The notes under the pieces are model-generated. The model did no database searches and was not told the DNA's origin. It was given only the letters and a program-made list of their open reading frames with translations. A stretch of 64,000 nucleotides of DNA from Fodinibius sediminis (GTDB lineage Bacteria > Bacteroidota > Rhodothermia > Balneolales > Balneolaceae). Position 1 is the first letter of the stretch; each line of letters begins with the position of its first letter. This document shows, in pieces, positions 1 to 9,383 of this stretch. Location of the stretch: contig NZ_FXTH01000005.1 in assembly GCF_900182555.1 (NCBI RefSeq), forward strand, positions 186,001-250,000, read 5' to 3'. Made by a program: the position numbers and the translations under genes.

Positions 1-2
1 GG

Positions 3-605
3 GAACGACTGCAGAAAAACTTTCACATTCCGCTTAGCCATAAGCTTATGCTGCTTACGGTCGGGCGTAAAGTAAAACGGAAGGGACATGAGTGGTTTAT
101 CAGGGAGGTGATGCCTCAACTCAGCGAACAGGTGGTATATGTTACCGTCGGCGACGGTCCTGAATACGAAAGTATCCTTGAGGCATCCCTGGATACCCCA
201 TTCAGTAACCGCATCTTCTTGCTTGGACGTCAGCCCGATGAAGTACTGCGGCAGGCCTATGCCGCGGCTGATTTGTTCGTGATGCCCAACGTCCCCGTAG
301 AGGGTGATATGGAGGGTTTCGGTATCGTTTTGCTGGAAGCCAACATGGCACGTACTCCAGCTGTAGCAGCTGATCTGGAAGGGATCAAAGATGTAATTGC
401 ACAGGGTAAAAACGGTTACCGCGTGCCCACACTGAATGCGGCGCAATTTGCAGAAACCGTGCAGGAGCTGTTGAATAATGGAGGATTGAAAGAGTTGTCC
501 AATCGGACCAGAAATTATGTAAAGAAACAATTTAATTGGAACTATGTAGCCGGGCAGTATGTAGAATATTTGAAAACGGTTATGAATCACTACAAATTAA
601 CATAA
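3..605 (+). CDS. Glycosyltransferase family 4 (GT-B), 5' end outside window
   Basis: The reading frame is open to the left edge, so only the C-terminal half is present; an internal ATG at 48 is not the real start. The visible part is the nucleotide-sugar-binding Rossmann domain of a retaining GT-B enzyme. It opens with a VGR strand and K-R-KG, has a GDGPE turn, and carries the E-x7-E signature in EGFGIVLLEA followed by TPAVA and a GI-x-DVI segment. Such enzymes move a sugar from a nucleotide donor to a lipid or glycan acceptor at the inner membrane. The acceptor cannot be told. The next gene starts 84 nt later behind its own promoter, so a link to sphingolipid glycosylation is only positional. 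Confidence 0.8.
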   Translation, partial: ERLQKNFHIPLSHKLMLLTVGRKVKRKGHEWFIREVMPQLSEQVVYVTVGDGPEYESILEASLDTPFSNRIFLLGRQPDEVLRQAYAAADLFVMPNVPVEGDMEGFGIVLLEANMARTPAVAADLEGIKDVIAQGKNGYRVPTLNAAQFAETVQELLNNGGLKELSNRTRNYVKKQFNWNYVAGQYVEYLKTVMNHYKLT

Positions 606-617
606 TATTATTCATAA

Positions 618-649
618 TTTGATTGATGAATAATATGGAAGTATATTTG
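618..649 (+). promoter_or_regulatory. Bacteroidota-type promoter for spt
   Basis: TTTG at 618-621, a 20-nt spacer, then TATATTTG at 642-649. This matches the -33 TTTG / -7 TAnnTTTG pattern known for the primary sigma factor of Bacteroidota. Transcription would begin near 655, about 35 nt before the spt start codon. It separates spt from the upstream glycosyltransferase. Confidence 0.55.
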
Positions 650-689
650 CAACGATAAGCACTCATACAAAAGTCGAAAGCAGGAACGA

Positions 690-1934
690 ATGGCTAATTC
701 CAAGTCAGATCTCAAGACCAACGATATTTTCAACAAGGCATACGATTTTACCAAAGCTGACGAGATCAAATCTGAAGGCTTATACCCCTACTTCAAGCCC
801 TTGCAGGCAACGGATGGTACCATTGTAAAGATTGACGGCAAAGATGTGATTATGGCGGGCTCCAATAACTACCTGGGGCTGACCAACGATCCACGAGTCA
901 TTGAGGCGGCGCGCGATGTTATCAAGGTTTATGGTACGGGATGTACTGGATCACGCTACCTGAACGGTACGCTTGACTTGCATCTCGAACTGGAGGAAAA
1001 GCTGGCCGATTTTATGCGCAAGGATTCCTGTGTGCTTTTCAGTACCGGCTATCAGACCAATGAAGGTTCTATACAAACGATTGCCGGCCGCAAAGATATC
1101 ATTTTTTCAGACAAGGACAACCACGCCTGTATTGTCACAGGTACGCTTGTGTCCAATGCGAAGACCATGCGTTACCGCCACAACGACATGGAACAGCTTG
1201 AGAAATTGCTAAACCGGGCGGATGAGCAGGCCGGCAAGCTGATTGTCAGCGACGGGGTCTTTTCCATGTCCGGGACGATTGCCAAGGTTCCGGAACTTGT
1301 TGAACTAAAAGAAAAATTTGGCGCCCGGCTGTACCTCGATGATGCCCACGCGATTGGAGTTATAGGTGAAGGAGGGCGGGGATCTGCATCAACCTTTGGC
1401 ATGATGGATGATGTTGATCTGATCAGCGGTACCTTTTCAAAGTCATTTGCATCCCTGGGGGGCTTTCTGGTCGGCGACAAGGAAGTGATAGAATATATCC
1501 GTCATAACTCACCGGCTCATATTTTCAGTGCTTCCATGCCGCCTGCCAATGTCGCAACTGTCCTGAAGGCGCTGGAGATTCTGAAGGAGGAAACATGGCG
1601 TCTGGATCGGCTGCGCGAGATTTCTGACTATATGCGCAAGGAATTGCGTGCCATGGGTTTTAACGTCTGGAGCAGCGAAACCCCCATCATACCGATTGTG
1701 ATTGGGGAGATGGAAGAATGTTTCAGGTTCTGGCGTGAACTGCTCGAATCGGGTGTTTATGTGAATGCCGTTGTTCCTCCGGCAGTACCCAGGGGTATGT
1801 CGCTGCTGCGCACCAGTTACATGGCAACACATACCGATGAACATCTGGATCGTATTTTAGACGCCTTCCGAAAAGTGGGGATCAGCCAGGGGATCATTGA
1901 CCGGAACGGTCAATCTTTGTTGGAAAGTCAGTAA
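690..1934 (+). CDS. spt: Serine palmitoyltransferase (alpha-oxoamine synthase family)
   Basis: A PLP enzyme of the BioF/KBL/SPT family, 414 aa. The expected reaction is decarboxylative condensation of L-serine with a fatty acyl-CoA or acyl-ACP to 3-ketosphinganine, the first step of sphingolipid synthesis. The glycine-rich stretch after NNYLGL, the PLP-contacting LDDAHAIG (D218, H220) and the Schiff-base lysine K251 in GTFSKSF are all visible. Length and the N-terminal GLYPYF segment fit bacterial SPT better than BioF (about 385 aa), and no biotin genes are nearby. It starts 34 nt after a promoter and is followed 3 nt later by an acyltransferase gene, so the two are probably co-translated. 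AONS or KBL activity cannot be excluded from sequence alone. Confidence 0.8.
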   Translation: MANSKSDLKTNDIFNKAYDFTKADEIKSEGLYPYFKPLQATDGTIVKIDGKDVIMAGSNNYLGLTNDPRVIEAARDVIKVYGTGCTGSRYLNGTLDLHLELEEKLADFMRKDSCVLFSTGYQTNEGSIQTIAGRKDIIFSDKDNHACIVTGTLVSNAKTMRYRHNDMEQLEKLLNRADEQAGKLIVSDGVFSMSGTIAKVPELVELKEKFGARLYLDDAHAIGVIGEGGRGSASTFGMMDDVDLISGTFSKSFASLGGFLVGDKEVIEYIRHNSPAHIFSASMPPANVATVLKALEILKEETWRLDRLREISDYMRKELRAMGFNVWSSETPIIPIVIGEMEECFRFWRELLESGVYVNAVVPPAVPRGMSLLRTSYMATHTDEHLDRILDAFRKVGISQGIIDRNGQSLLESQ

Positions 1935-1937
1935 GCC

Positions 1938-3071
1938 GTGAAAGCTCAACAGCGAACACACAAAATTACGCTTGTCTCCACGGAGCAGGAGCGTAAACAG
2001 TTTCTGGAATTTCCCTATCAGCATTACGCTGGTGATGAACACTGGATTGCTCCGCTCAAGATGGAGCAAAAAAAACTCATCGACGAGGAGAAAAACCCCT
2101 TCTTTGAAAATGGTGAAATCGCTCTTTTCCTGGTCGAATGCGATGACCGTATACAGGGGCGTATCGCCGCCATACGGGATCACCGATACAACGAGCATCA
2201 CGACAACAATACCGGTTTCTTCGGCTTTTTTGAGTGCGTTGAAGACCAGGCTGTAGCCAACTTGTTGCTCAAGGTGGCATCCGATTGGCTGCGGGAACGC
2301 GGGCACACCGATGTGCTTGGTCCCTCCAATCCCAGTATGATGGATGAAGTTGGAATCCTGGTTGACGGATTTGAATACGATCCAAGCATTCTTATGCCTT
2401 ATCACAAGCCGTATTACGACAGGCTTATAAAAAATGCCGGCTTCGAAAAAGCGATGGATCTGTATGCTTTCCGCGTGACGCAGGCTACCGTATCACTGGA
2501 CCGCATGTACCGGGCCGAGGAAGTGGTGCGACGGCGCCTCCCGATGCTGAAGATCAGGGAGATAGATCTGAAGAATATTGACGAGGAAGTAAAGACCGTG
2601 CGACATATTTTCAATAAGGCCTGGTCTGGCAACTGGGGCTTTATCCCTATTTCCAAGAAAGAGCTGGAAGTGCTGGCTAAAGACCTCAAGATGATACTTG
2701 ATCCGAAGGTCGCACACATTGCCGAGATCAGCGGTGAGCCGGTTGCTTTTTCTATTGCACTGCCAGACCTGAACCAGGCGCTGAAGCACCTGGATGGGAC
2801 GCTTTTTCCCACGGGGATATTCAAGCTCCTGTGGCATCGCCGCCATATCAACCGAATTCGCACAGCCCTGATGGGGGTCCTGCCGGAATACCAGGGCAAG
2901 GGGATCGATGCCCTCCTCCACAAAGAAACCATTATCAATGGCAAGCGGGAAGGTTATAAGTCATCCGAATTGAGCTGGGTCCTGGAGTCCAATACGGGAA
3001 TGATACGGGTGGCTGAAAAAATTGGGGCAACCATAGAGAAGACCTACCGCATGTATGAAAAAGAACTGTAG
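1938..3071 (+). CDS. GNAT-like acyltransferase beside spt, candidate bacterial ceramide synthase
   Basis: A 377-aa protein with a GTG start 3 nt after the spt stop. It belongs to a long GNAT-like family marked here by W-IAP near residue 35, NPFFE near residue 55, GR-AA, and a Y-KPYY segment near residue 155, followed by a second GNAT-like half with GVLPEYQGKG, a pyrophosphate-loop-like turn. I recall that the ceramide synthase of Caulobacter is an acyltransferase of this kind encoded near spt. Tight coupling to spt suggests N-acylation of sphinganine, but this is inference. A paralogue lies at 61568-62710. No signal peptide or clear membrane segment is visible, so it is probably cytosolic or peripheral. 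Confidence 0.6.
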   Translation: MKAQQRTHKITLVSTEQERKQFLEFPYQHYAGDEHWIAPLKMEQKKLIDEEKNPFFENGEIALFLVECDDRIQGRIAAIRDHRYNEHHDNNTGFFGFFECVEDQAVANLLLKVASDWLRERGHTDVLGPSNPSMMDEVGILVDGFEYDPSILMPYHKPYYDRLIKNAGFEKAMDLYAFRVTQATVSLDRMYRAEEVVRRRLPMLKIREIDLKNIDEEVKTVRHIFNKAWSGNWGFIPISKKELEVLAKDLKMILDPKVAHIAEISGEPVAFSIALPDLNQALKHLDGTLFPTGIFKLLWHRRHINRIRTALMGVLPEYQGKGIDALLHKETIINGKREGYKSSELSWVLESNTGMIRVAEKIGATIEKTYRMYEKEL

Positions 3072-3246
3072 TTTTCCCCTGCAATTCTTTTTGCCCCCAT
3101 CCCGGAAGACACCCGCCCCAAGTAGGATGCGCCCAGCCTTTTAGGCTCCAAACTTTCCTAAAAAATCACTACCTTTCCTCTTTATCCACAGAGGAGATGT
3201 TTCGCCGCTTAAATGTGAATTAATTGGAATTTAATACACGTGAATT

Positions 3247-4641
3247 ATGAGTGAATACCGAATTGAAAATGATTCAATGGGAGAAGTGAAAGTGCCAAAG
3301 GATGCCTATTACGGTGCCCAGACACAACGGGCTGTGAATAATTTTCCTGTCAGCGGTCTGCGCTTCAGCAGGGACTTTATCAAGGCCCTGGGACTTGTCA
3401 AGCAGCATGCCGCATCAGTGAACGCATCGCTCGGGGAGCTGAATCAAGAGGTGGCAGCTGCTATTGAGAAGGCCGCAGCCGAAGTCAGCGAGGGGAAATT
3501 TGATAATGACTTTGCCGTTGACATTTTTCAAACCGGTTCGGGAACATCAACCAATATGAATGCCAATGAAATTATTGCCAGGAGAGCCAATGAGCTCAAG
3601 GGGAACGATGTGGAAATAACGATTCACCCCAATGATCACGTCAATTACGGTCAGAGTTCCAATGATGTAATTCCCACATCGATCCGTGTAGCCGCGGTGA
3701 TGAGCGTCCGGCAGAATCTGATTCCCGCTCTGAGCCATCTCAAGTCTGCTTTCGAAAAGAAAGGGGCCGAGTATGAGGATGTCGTGAAGACGGGCCGTAC
3801 CCATCTTATGGATGCAATGCCGGTGACGATCAAGCAGGAGTTTGAAGGCTATGCGCGACAGCTTGAATTGGGTATTGAACGGCTGGAGTCGGCCCTGGAA
3901 CGCATGACGGAACTGCCACAGGGGGGGACCGCCGTTGGAACGGGACTCAATACCAACCCGAAATTTGGAACCGAGATCGCCGAGGCTCTTTCAGAGGCGA
4001 CAGGTCATTCTTTCAGAGAAGCAGGCAACCATTTTGAGGCCCAGTCGACCGTAGATGCTCCGGCCGAGTTAAGCGGACAGCTTAAAACCATTGCGACCAG
4101 CCTTATGAAAATTGGCAACGACCTGCGCTGGATGAATTCGGGTCCCAACAGTAGTATTGGGGAAATCAGGCTGGAGGCCCTGCAGCCCGGTTCGTCCATT
4201 ATGCCCGGTAAAATAAACCCGGTTATTGAAGAGTCCGTCACGATGGTTTGCGCCCAGGTTATCGGCAATGATTCTGCTATCACAGTGGCTGCGCAGTCCG
4301 GAAATTTTGAATTGAATGTGATGCTTCCGGTTGTGGCGCATAACCTGCTGGAATCGATCAAGATTCTGGGCAACGCGGCCCGCAACCTGGCGGATCGCTC
4401 TGTTTCACTGTTAAGCGTAAATAGAGAGAAGGTTGCTGATACGGTGGGCCGTAATCCAGTACTGGTTACGGCATTGAATCCAATTATTGGCTATGACAAG
4501 GGATCAAAAATAGCCAAAAAAGCCTATAAAGAAGGCCGTCCCGTAAAAGAAGTGGCCCGCGAGATGACGGACCTTTCTGATGAGGAGCTTGATGAAGCGC
4601 TGGATCCTATTAAGATGACGAAAGGTGGGTTTATGGAATAA
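3247..4641 (+). CDS. fumC: Fumarate hydratase, class II
   Basis: Class II (iron-free) fumarase, 464 aa, which interconverts fumarate and L-malate in the TCA cycle as a cytosolic homotetramer. The family signature GSSIMPGKINPV begins at residue 315, and TGSGTSTNMN and GQSSNDVIPT are also present, all in the expected places. The length is normal for FumC. ATG was chosen at 3247; there is no strong Shine-Dalgarno, as is usual in this lineage. The gap from the previous gene is 175 nt, and the following 2-oxoacid dehydrogenase lies in the same direction, giving a small central-carbon cluster. Aspartase is an alternative within the superfamily but less likely. Confidence 0.95.
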   Translation: MSEYRIENDSMGEVKVPKDAYYGAQTQRAVNNFPVSGLRFSRDFIKALGLVKQHAASVNASLGELNQEVAAAIEKAAAEVSEGKFDNDFAVDIFQTGSGTSTNMNANEIIARRANELKGNDVEITIHPNDHVNYGQSSNDVIPTSIRVAAVMSVRQNLIPALSHLKSAFEKKGAEYEDVVKTGRTHLMDAMPVTIKQEFEGYARQLELGIERLESALERMTELPQGGTAVGTGLNTNPKFGTEIAEALSEATGHSFREAGNHFEAQSTVDAPAELSGQLKTIATSLMKIGNDLRWMNSGPNSSIGEIRLEALQPGSSIMPGKINPVIEESVTMVCAQVIGNDSAITVAAQSGNFELNVMLPVVAHNLLESIKILGNAARNLADRSVSLLSVNREKVADTVGRNPVLVTALNPIIGYDKGSKIAKKAYKEGRPVKEVAREMTDLSDEELDEALDPIKMTKGGFME

Positions 4642-4827
4642 TGACAAAGCCGGCAAGGCTATTTAAATGAGACTCCTGAAGTGATTCCGATGGACATGAA
4701 GAGGAAGCCACATGACCTTCAGCCTGGTCCAGTTATACGGATATATCGCATGCAGCAGGCAGTGAAAAGATGGCTTTCAAAGCTTTGGGATAAAGCCACA
4801 GTCACGAACGAACTGAACAAAGAAAGT

Positions 4828-7281
4828 ATGGCACCTACGGAAACGAAGAAAAGTATAATGCAATCCAATGGCTTTTCCACTGCTGATTTAACGGATGCAG
4901 AGAAGCAGGAGATCCTTGATGATTATAAACTGGCAGTGGTAAGTCGGGAGACTTCATACATAGGGCGGAAAGAGACACTTACCGGTAAAGCGAAGTTCGG
5001 AATTTTCGGAGACGGAAAGGAATTGCCGCAAATTGCAATGGCGAAGTATTTTGAGGAGGGGGATTTTAGATCGGGATACTACCGCGACCAGACCTTCATG
5101 ATGGCTATCGAGCAGGTTACTGTTCAGCAGTTTTTCGCCCAGCTCTATGCCCATGCCGATGTTGAAGCGGACCCGCATTCCGGCGGACGCCAGATGAACG
5201 CTCATTTCAGCACGAGAAGCCTTGACGACAAGGGCCGCTGGAGAGACCTGACCCGCATGAAAAACTCCTCCCCGGACATATCGCCCACAGCGGGCCAGAT
5301 GTCGCGTTTGCTGGGTCTGGCCCAGGCTTCCAAGGTATACCGCAATCACGATACCCTCCTGGATATGGAAAAATTTCAGAAATTTTCCAGGGAAGGACGG
5401 GAGATCGGCTGGGGCACAATTGGTGATGCCAGTACCTCCGAGGGTATTTTCTGGGAGACGATCAATGCAGCGGGCGTCCTGCAGGTACCGATGGTTCTTT
5501 CAGTTTGGGACGACGGTTTTGGCATTTCGGTACCACGGGAATACCAAACTACGAAAGAAAGCATATCAAAAGTACTCGCTGGTTTCCAGCGGACAGAAGA
5601 GGAGGATGGCTTTGAAATACTGAAGGTCAAGGCCTGGGATTACCGGGGGTTATTGCAAACCTATAAAAAGGCCGCCCGCATTGCCCGGGAAGAGCACGTA
5701 CCGGTATTGATTCACGTGCAGGAGGTTACCCAGCCACAGGGGCATTCCACCTCAGGCTCGCACGAACGGTATAAGTCGGATGAACGGCTGCAGTGGGAAG
5801 AGGAACATTGCTGCATCAGTAAAATGCGGAGCTGGCTACTGGATAAGGGTATTGCCACCCCCGAGGAACTTGACCAGCTTGAGGCTGATGCCAAAAGAGA
5901 AGCGGAAAACGGCAAGGAAGCCGCGTGGGAAGCTTATACCTCCGAACTAAAGGAGGAGCGAGATATGGCAAGCCGGTTATTGGACGATCTTATTGCTGAA
6001 AGCAGGCACAAAGGTGTGCTCCGGCAGATACAAAGGCAGATGAAGATGCCGAGGCTGCCACTCCGAAAACACATTTACTCCGCCGTTCGCGAAGCTTGTC
6101 GAACCGTTCGGGATGAGAAGCTCCCGGCGCGGAAGAAGTTGCTGGACTGGCTAAATGAGCATTACAGAGCAAGCCGGGAGCGCTATGACACCCACCTGTA
6201 CAGCGAAGGGGAGCAGTCGCCCTTGCATGTCAAAGAGGTGGAACCGAAATATGCCGCTACATCCAAAAGGGTGGACGGTCGTATTGTACTGCGTGATAAT
6301 TTTGAAAAGATTTTTGAACAGTACCCGGAGACATTGGTTTTCGGCGAAGACACGGGCAAGCTCGGTGACGTCAACAAGGGGTTGGAAAACATGCAGAAGA
6401 AATTCGGTGAACTCCGCGTGCAGGATACCGGCATCCGGGAGGCTACAATTCTGGGGCAGGGCATAGGGATGGCGTTGCGCGGTTTGCGCCCCATTGCGGA
6501 AGTACAGTATTTGGATTATCTCCTCTATTGTCTGCAGGTTCTCAGTGACGATTTGGCAACCATGCGTTATCGAAGTGCAGGGGGACAAAAAGCCCCGGTT
6601 ATTGTTCGTACAAGAGGCCACCGGCTGGAGGGCATCTGGCACACCGGTTCACCGATGGGGCTGATTCTGAATGCTATCCGGGGGATGCACCTATGCGTTC
6701 CCCGCAACCTGACCGAAGCGGCTGGAATGTATAACACTCTGCTGCAGGGCGATGATCCTGCACTGGTTATCGAACCGCTCAACGGCTATCGCCTCAAAGA
6801 GAGGCTTCCCACCAATCTGGGGGAGTTCAGCGTGCCACTGGGGATTCCGGAGGTCGTTGTTGAGGGAACAGACATCACCGTTGTTTCATATGGATCTACT
6901 TTTAATCTCTGTGCGGCCGTACGTCCGGACCTGCAGGAGGCCGGCATCTCGGTTGAGCTTATTGATGTACGCACGCTGCTGCCCTTCGACAGAGAGCATA
7001 TCATTATAGAGTCGCTCAAGAAAACGAATCGGATTCTTTTTGTGGATGAAGATGTGCCGGGCGGCGGGACCGCTTTTATGATGAACAAGGTAATCGAAGA
7101 GCAGGATGGCTATTTCTATCTTGATTCGGAACCCCAGTGCCTGACCTCCAAAGAGCATCGAGGAGCGTATGGTTCGGATGGCGATTATTTCTCGAAACCC
7201 AACAGGGATGATATCTTTGAAGCGGTTTATGCGATTATGAGCGAAGCAAATCCAGGGAAATATCCTCCTATCTACAGCTGA
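4828..7281 (+). CDS. 2-oxoacid dehydrogenase E1, fused alpha and beta subunits
   Basis: A thiamine-diphosphate E1 component in which alpha (about residues 30-430) and beta (about 490-817) are one chain. The alpha half has TGKAKFGIFGDGKE, SGYYRDQT and the ThDP/Mg site GDASTSEG...N. The beta half has VFGEDTGKLGDV and DEDVPGGG near the end. It would decarboxylate a branched-chain or other 2-oxoacid and pass the acyl group to a lipoyl E2; no E2 or E3 gene is in the window. The frame can be read from a GTG at 4681, but I chose the ATG at 4828 because a purine-rich AAAGAAAG precedes it and the extra 49 residues look unlike family N-termini. Substrate specificity is not readable. Confidence 0.85.
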   Translation: MAPTETKKSIMQSNGFSTADLTDAEKQEILDDYKLAVVSRETSYIGRKETLTGKAKFGIFGDGKELPQIAMAKYFEEGDFRSGYYRDQTFMMAIEQVTVQQFFAQLYAHADVEADPHSGGRQMNAHFSTRSLDDKGRWRDLTRMKNSSPDISPTAGQMSRLLGLAQASKVYRNHDTLLDMEKFQKFSREGREIGWGTIGDASTSEGIFWETINAAGVLQVPMVLSVWDDGFGISVPREYQTTKESISKVLAGFQRTEEEDGFEILKVKAWDYRGLLQTYKKAARIAREEHVPVLIHVQEVTQPQGHSTSGSHERYKSDERLQWEEEHCCISKMRSWLLDKGIATPEELDQLEADAKREAENGKEAAWEAYTSELKEERDMASRLLDDLIAESRHKGVLRQIQRQMKMPRLPLRKHIYSAVREACRTVRDEKLPARKKLLDWLNEHYRASRERYDTHLYSEGEQSPLHVKEVEPKYAATSKRVDGRIVLRDNFEKIFEQYPETLVFGEDTGKLGDVNKGLENMQKKFGELRVQDTGIREATILGQGIGMALRGLRPIAEVQYLDYLLYCLQVLSDDLATMRYRSAGGQKAPVIVRTRGHRLEGIWHTGSPMGLILNAIRGMHLCVPRNLTEAAGMYNTLLQGDDPALVIEPLNGYRLKERLPTNLGEFSVPLGIPEVVVEGTDITVVSYGSTFNLCAAVRPDLQEAGISVELIDVRTLLPFDREHIIIESLKKTNRILFVDEDVPGGGTAFMMNKVIEEQDGYFYLDSEPQCLTSKEHRGAYGSDGDYFSKPNRDDIFEAVYAIMSEANPGKYPPIYS

Positions 7282-7400
7282 GTCTCATAGAACATGAAAA
7301 CCCAACATAAATCCGCTGTTTAATTGTCCTCATGTTTTGGTGGACGGGAAGAAAATAATACAGCCTGTTATCTCCTGGTCTTTTGCCAAGCAGTACCAGC

Positions 7401-8306
7401 TCAGATCAGCAGAAGATCCAGGATGACGAATGCCCATATGGCCGGCAGGTAACCGAAAGAGGCAAACATCAGTTTCTTGGCTGATGCCTTATCACGGTCA
7501 CGGGCAAAGATAAGCCCGTAAAAGAGAAATACAAGCGAACTGAGGAGAGCGCCGGAAAGATAGAGCCAGCTGTTCATTCCCACCTGATACAGCCCGTAAC
7601 AGACGGGTACGAGGGCGACAAGACAGGGCAAAATAAGGGCAAGGGCCTTGTAGCCATTGGGATCATTTCGGGGAAGCATCCGGAATCCGGCATTGGAGTA
7701 GTCGTCTTTACAGACCCAGGCGATAGCCATAACATGGGGCACCTGCCATAAAAAGACGATACCGAAGAGTATCCACATGGCCGTACTGCCAAGATGACCA
7801 GTCGCTGCCGCCCAGCCCCCGACAGGAGGGAGGGCACCGGGGATAGCCCCGATGAAGACGTTGAGTACCGAAATACGTTTCATGGGCGTATAGACGCCCA
7901 GGTAGATGAGAGTGGTAACCAGAGAAACGAGTCCCGCCACATAGTTGACAACAGCAATAAGATAAATAAGCCCGGCTAAAATCAATCCAAGTGAAAACAA
8001 GACGCTCTGCTGCGGGCTAATCTTGCTGGAGGGAACGGGTCGCTGTTGGGTACGCTTCATCTTTCCGTCAAGGCGCCATTCCAGAAATTGGTTGTGGGCA
8101 GCCGTACCCGATGCAATGAGCCAGGTGCCGAGAGCAGCATGAAATAAAAGCATGTAATCAATTCCGTTGCCGGAGCCAAGAATAAATCCGATGATCATGC
8201 TGGCTAAAACAGTAAGCGTAATCCCGGGTTTGGTTAATTCATAATAAGCCGAAATCTTTTTTATGTTCAGAAACTTTGAAACCGTAAAATCTGTGCTTAA
8301 CTTCAT
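7401..8306 (-). CDS. ctaB: Protoheme IX farnesyltransferase (heme O synthase)
   Basis: A UbiA-superfamily integral membrane prenyltransferase, 301 aa with about nine hydrophobic segments. It attaches farnesyl to heme B to give heme O. The first conserved loop is present as NQFLEWRLDGKMKRTQQRP with its acidic Mg-binding residues, and the second as the GYKA / DDYSNAGFRMLP region typical of CyoE/CtaB. It is divergent from ctaA (87 nt apart), so the two heme-A steps are probably co-regulated. The product is needed for the a-type hemes of the oxidase encoded at 13.8-17.5 kb. Confidence 0.93.
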   Translation of the reverse strand: MKLSTDFTVSKFLNIKKISAYYELTKPGITLTVLASMIIGFILGSGNGIDYMLLFHAALGTWLIASGTAAHNQFLEWRLDGKMKRTQQRPVPSSKISPQQSVLFSLGLILAGLIYLIAVVNYVAGLVSLVTTLIYLGVYTPMKRISVLNVFIGAIPGALPPVGGWAAATGHLGSTAMWILFGIVFLWQVPHVMAIAWVCKDDYSNAGFRMLPRNDPNGYKALALILPCLVALVPVCYGLYQVGMNSWLYLSGALLSSLVFLFYGLIFARDRDKASAKKLMFASFGYLPAIWAFVILDLLLI

Positions 8307-8331
8307 GCCGAATCTGTAATTTTAGTAGGTC

Positions 8332-8339
8332 TAAAGGTA
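8332..8339 (-). promoter_or_regulatory. Possible -7 element for ctaB
   Basis: Read on the minus strand this is TACCTTTA, one base from the Bacteroidota TAnnTTTG box, 26 nt upstream of the ctaB ATG. No convincing -33 TTTG is seen at the right distance. It lies in the 87-nt space shared with divergent ctaA. Confidence 0.3.
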
Positions 8340-8393
8340 GTAATATTTATTTAAAATTGGTACCCCTGTAAAGAATAGCTTACCAAGATCAGT

Positions 8394-9332
8394 ATGGAAC
8401 TCAATCGGTATCAGAAGGTTGCTTTAACCACGGTGGGAGCAACGATCTTTCTTATTTTTGTTGGCGGACTTGTACGGGCTTCAGGGGCGGGACTCGGCTG
8501 TCCTGATTGGCCAAAGTGTTTTGGGATGTGGATTCCTCCAACCTCGGTTTCCGAGCTTCCGCCGGCGTTCGACGCCAGTCAATTTAATGTATTGAAAACG
8601 TGGACGGAATACATAAACCGGTTGGTCGGGGTTGTCATTGGCCTGCTTATTATGGTCACCTTTGGGCTCTCTTTTCGATACCGCAACACGGAGCCGGCTG
8701 TTTTTTATAGTTCTGCCGCTGCTTTTGTGCTCGTTTTGATTCAGGGATGGCTGGGAGGGCAGGTCGTTATCACAGGGCTAAACGAATGGCTTATCACCCT
8801 GCATATGTTGTTGGCAATGCTCATTATGATGACCCTTATTTTTGCGGTATTCAAAGCCTCTGAGAGGCAGCTGGGAACAAAGCTGTCGCCTTCAATAAGG
8901 CGATGGCTGCTGGGAAGCGGAATGCTGCTGCTTGTCATTACCTTTGTCCAGCTCAGCATGGGTACGCAGGTGCGCGAGGCGGTGGATGTGCTGAAGAACA
9001 TGGCCAGTCCGCCTGCACGGGAGCTGTGGCTCTCACAAGTGGGGTCCATTGATGAAGTGCACCGCTCTTTTTCCTGGGCGGTATTCATCCTGGGGGGAAT
9101 ACTTCTATATCTTGTACGCCGGCAGGCCAGCCACCCGCTGCTGGCCCGAATGGGAAACTGGATTTTTGGTATCATTATTCTTCAGATCGCTACGGGGGTC
9201 GGTCTCTATTATCTTGGGATGCCCCCGGTATATCAGGTAGTGCATTTGGTAGGCGTTGCCATTCTCATTGCACTGGAATTTATGCTGCTGCTGATAGTCG
9301 CTCATGCCGATGAGAAACCTGTTGAGGGGTAG
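8394..9332 (+). CDS. ctaA: Heme A synthase (COX15/CtaA family)
   Basis: An eight-helix membrane protein of 312 aa that oxidises heme O to heme A. The N-terminal half has a GLGCPDWPKCFG loop with the C36/C42 pair that many CtaA proteins share. Histidines in TLHM, DEVHRSF and QVVHLVG fit heme-ligand positions. The first helix pair reads E72-Y-I-N75-R, with Asn where the best-studied CtaA proteins have His; see findings. It is divergent from ctaB. The nitrilase gene converges on it 10 nt downstream. Confidence 0.92.
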   Translation: MELNRYQKVALTTVGATIFLIFVGGLVRASGAGLGCPDWPKCFGMWIPPTSVSELPPAFDASQFNVLKTWTEYINRLVGVVIGLLIMVTFGLSFRYRNTEPAVFYSSAAAFVLVLIQGWLGGQVVITGLNEWLITLHMLLAMLIMMTLIFAVFKASERQLGTKLSPSIRRWLLGSGMLLLVITFVQLSMGTQVREAVDVLKNMASPPARELWLSQVGSIDEVHRSFSWAVFILGGILLYLVRRQASHPLLARMGNWIFGIIILQIATGVGLYYLGMPPVYQVVHLVGVAILIALEFMLLLIVAHADEKPVEG

Positions 9333-9333
9333 G

Positions 9334-9383
9334 AAGCCGGTTCATTTCGATTTTCCCTCTTCGTCCTTCATCCAAACCGGCTT
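9334..9383. terminator. Inverted repeat spanning convergent ctaA and nitrilase ends
   Basis: AAGCCGGTT at 9334-9342 is mirrored by AACCGGCTT at 9375-9383: a perfect 9-bp stem around a 32-nt T-rich loop. It starts just past the ctaA stop and runs into the end of the opposing gene. It could end transcription from either side, but there is no downstream U-run after the stem, so this is weak. Confidence 0.25.

Noticed and set aside
3132-3146. Terminator after the spt pair (AGCCT-TTT-AGGCT)
   Set aside because: Only a 5-bp stem with a 3-nt loop and no T-run; too weak to list.
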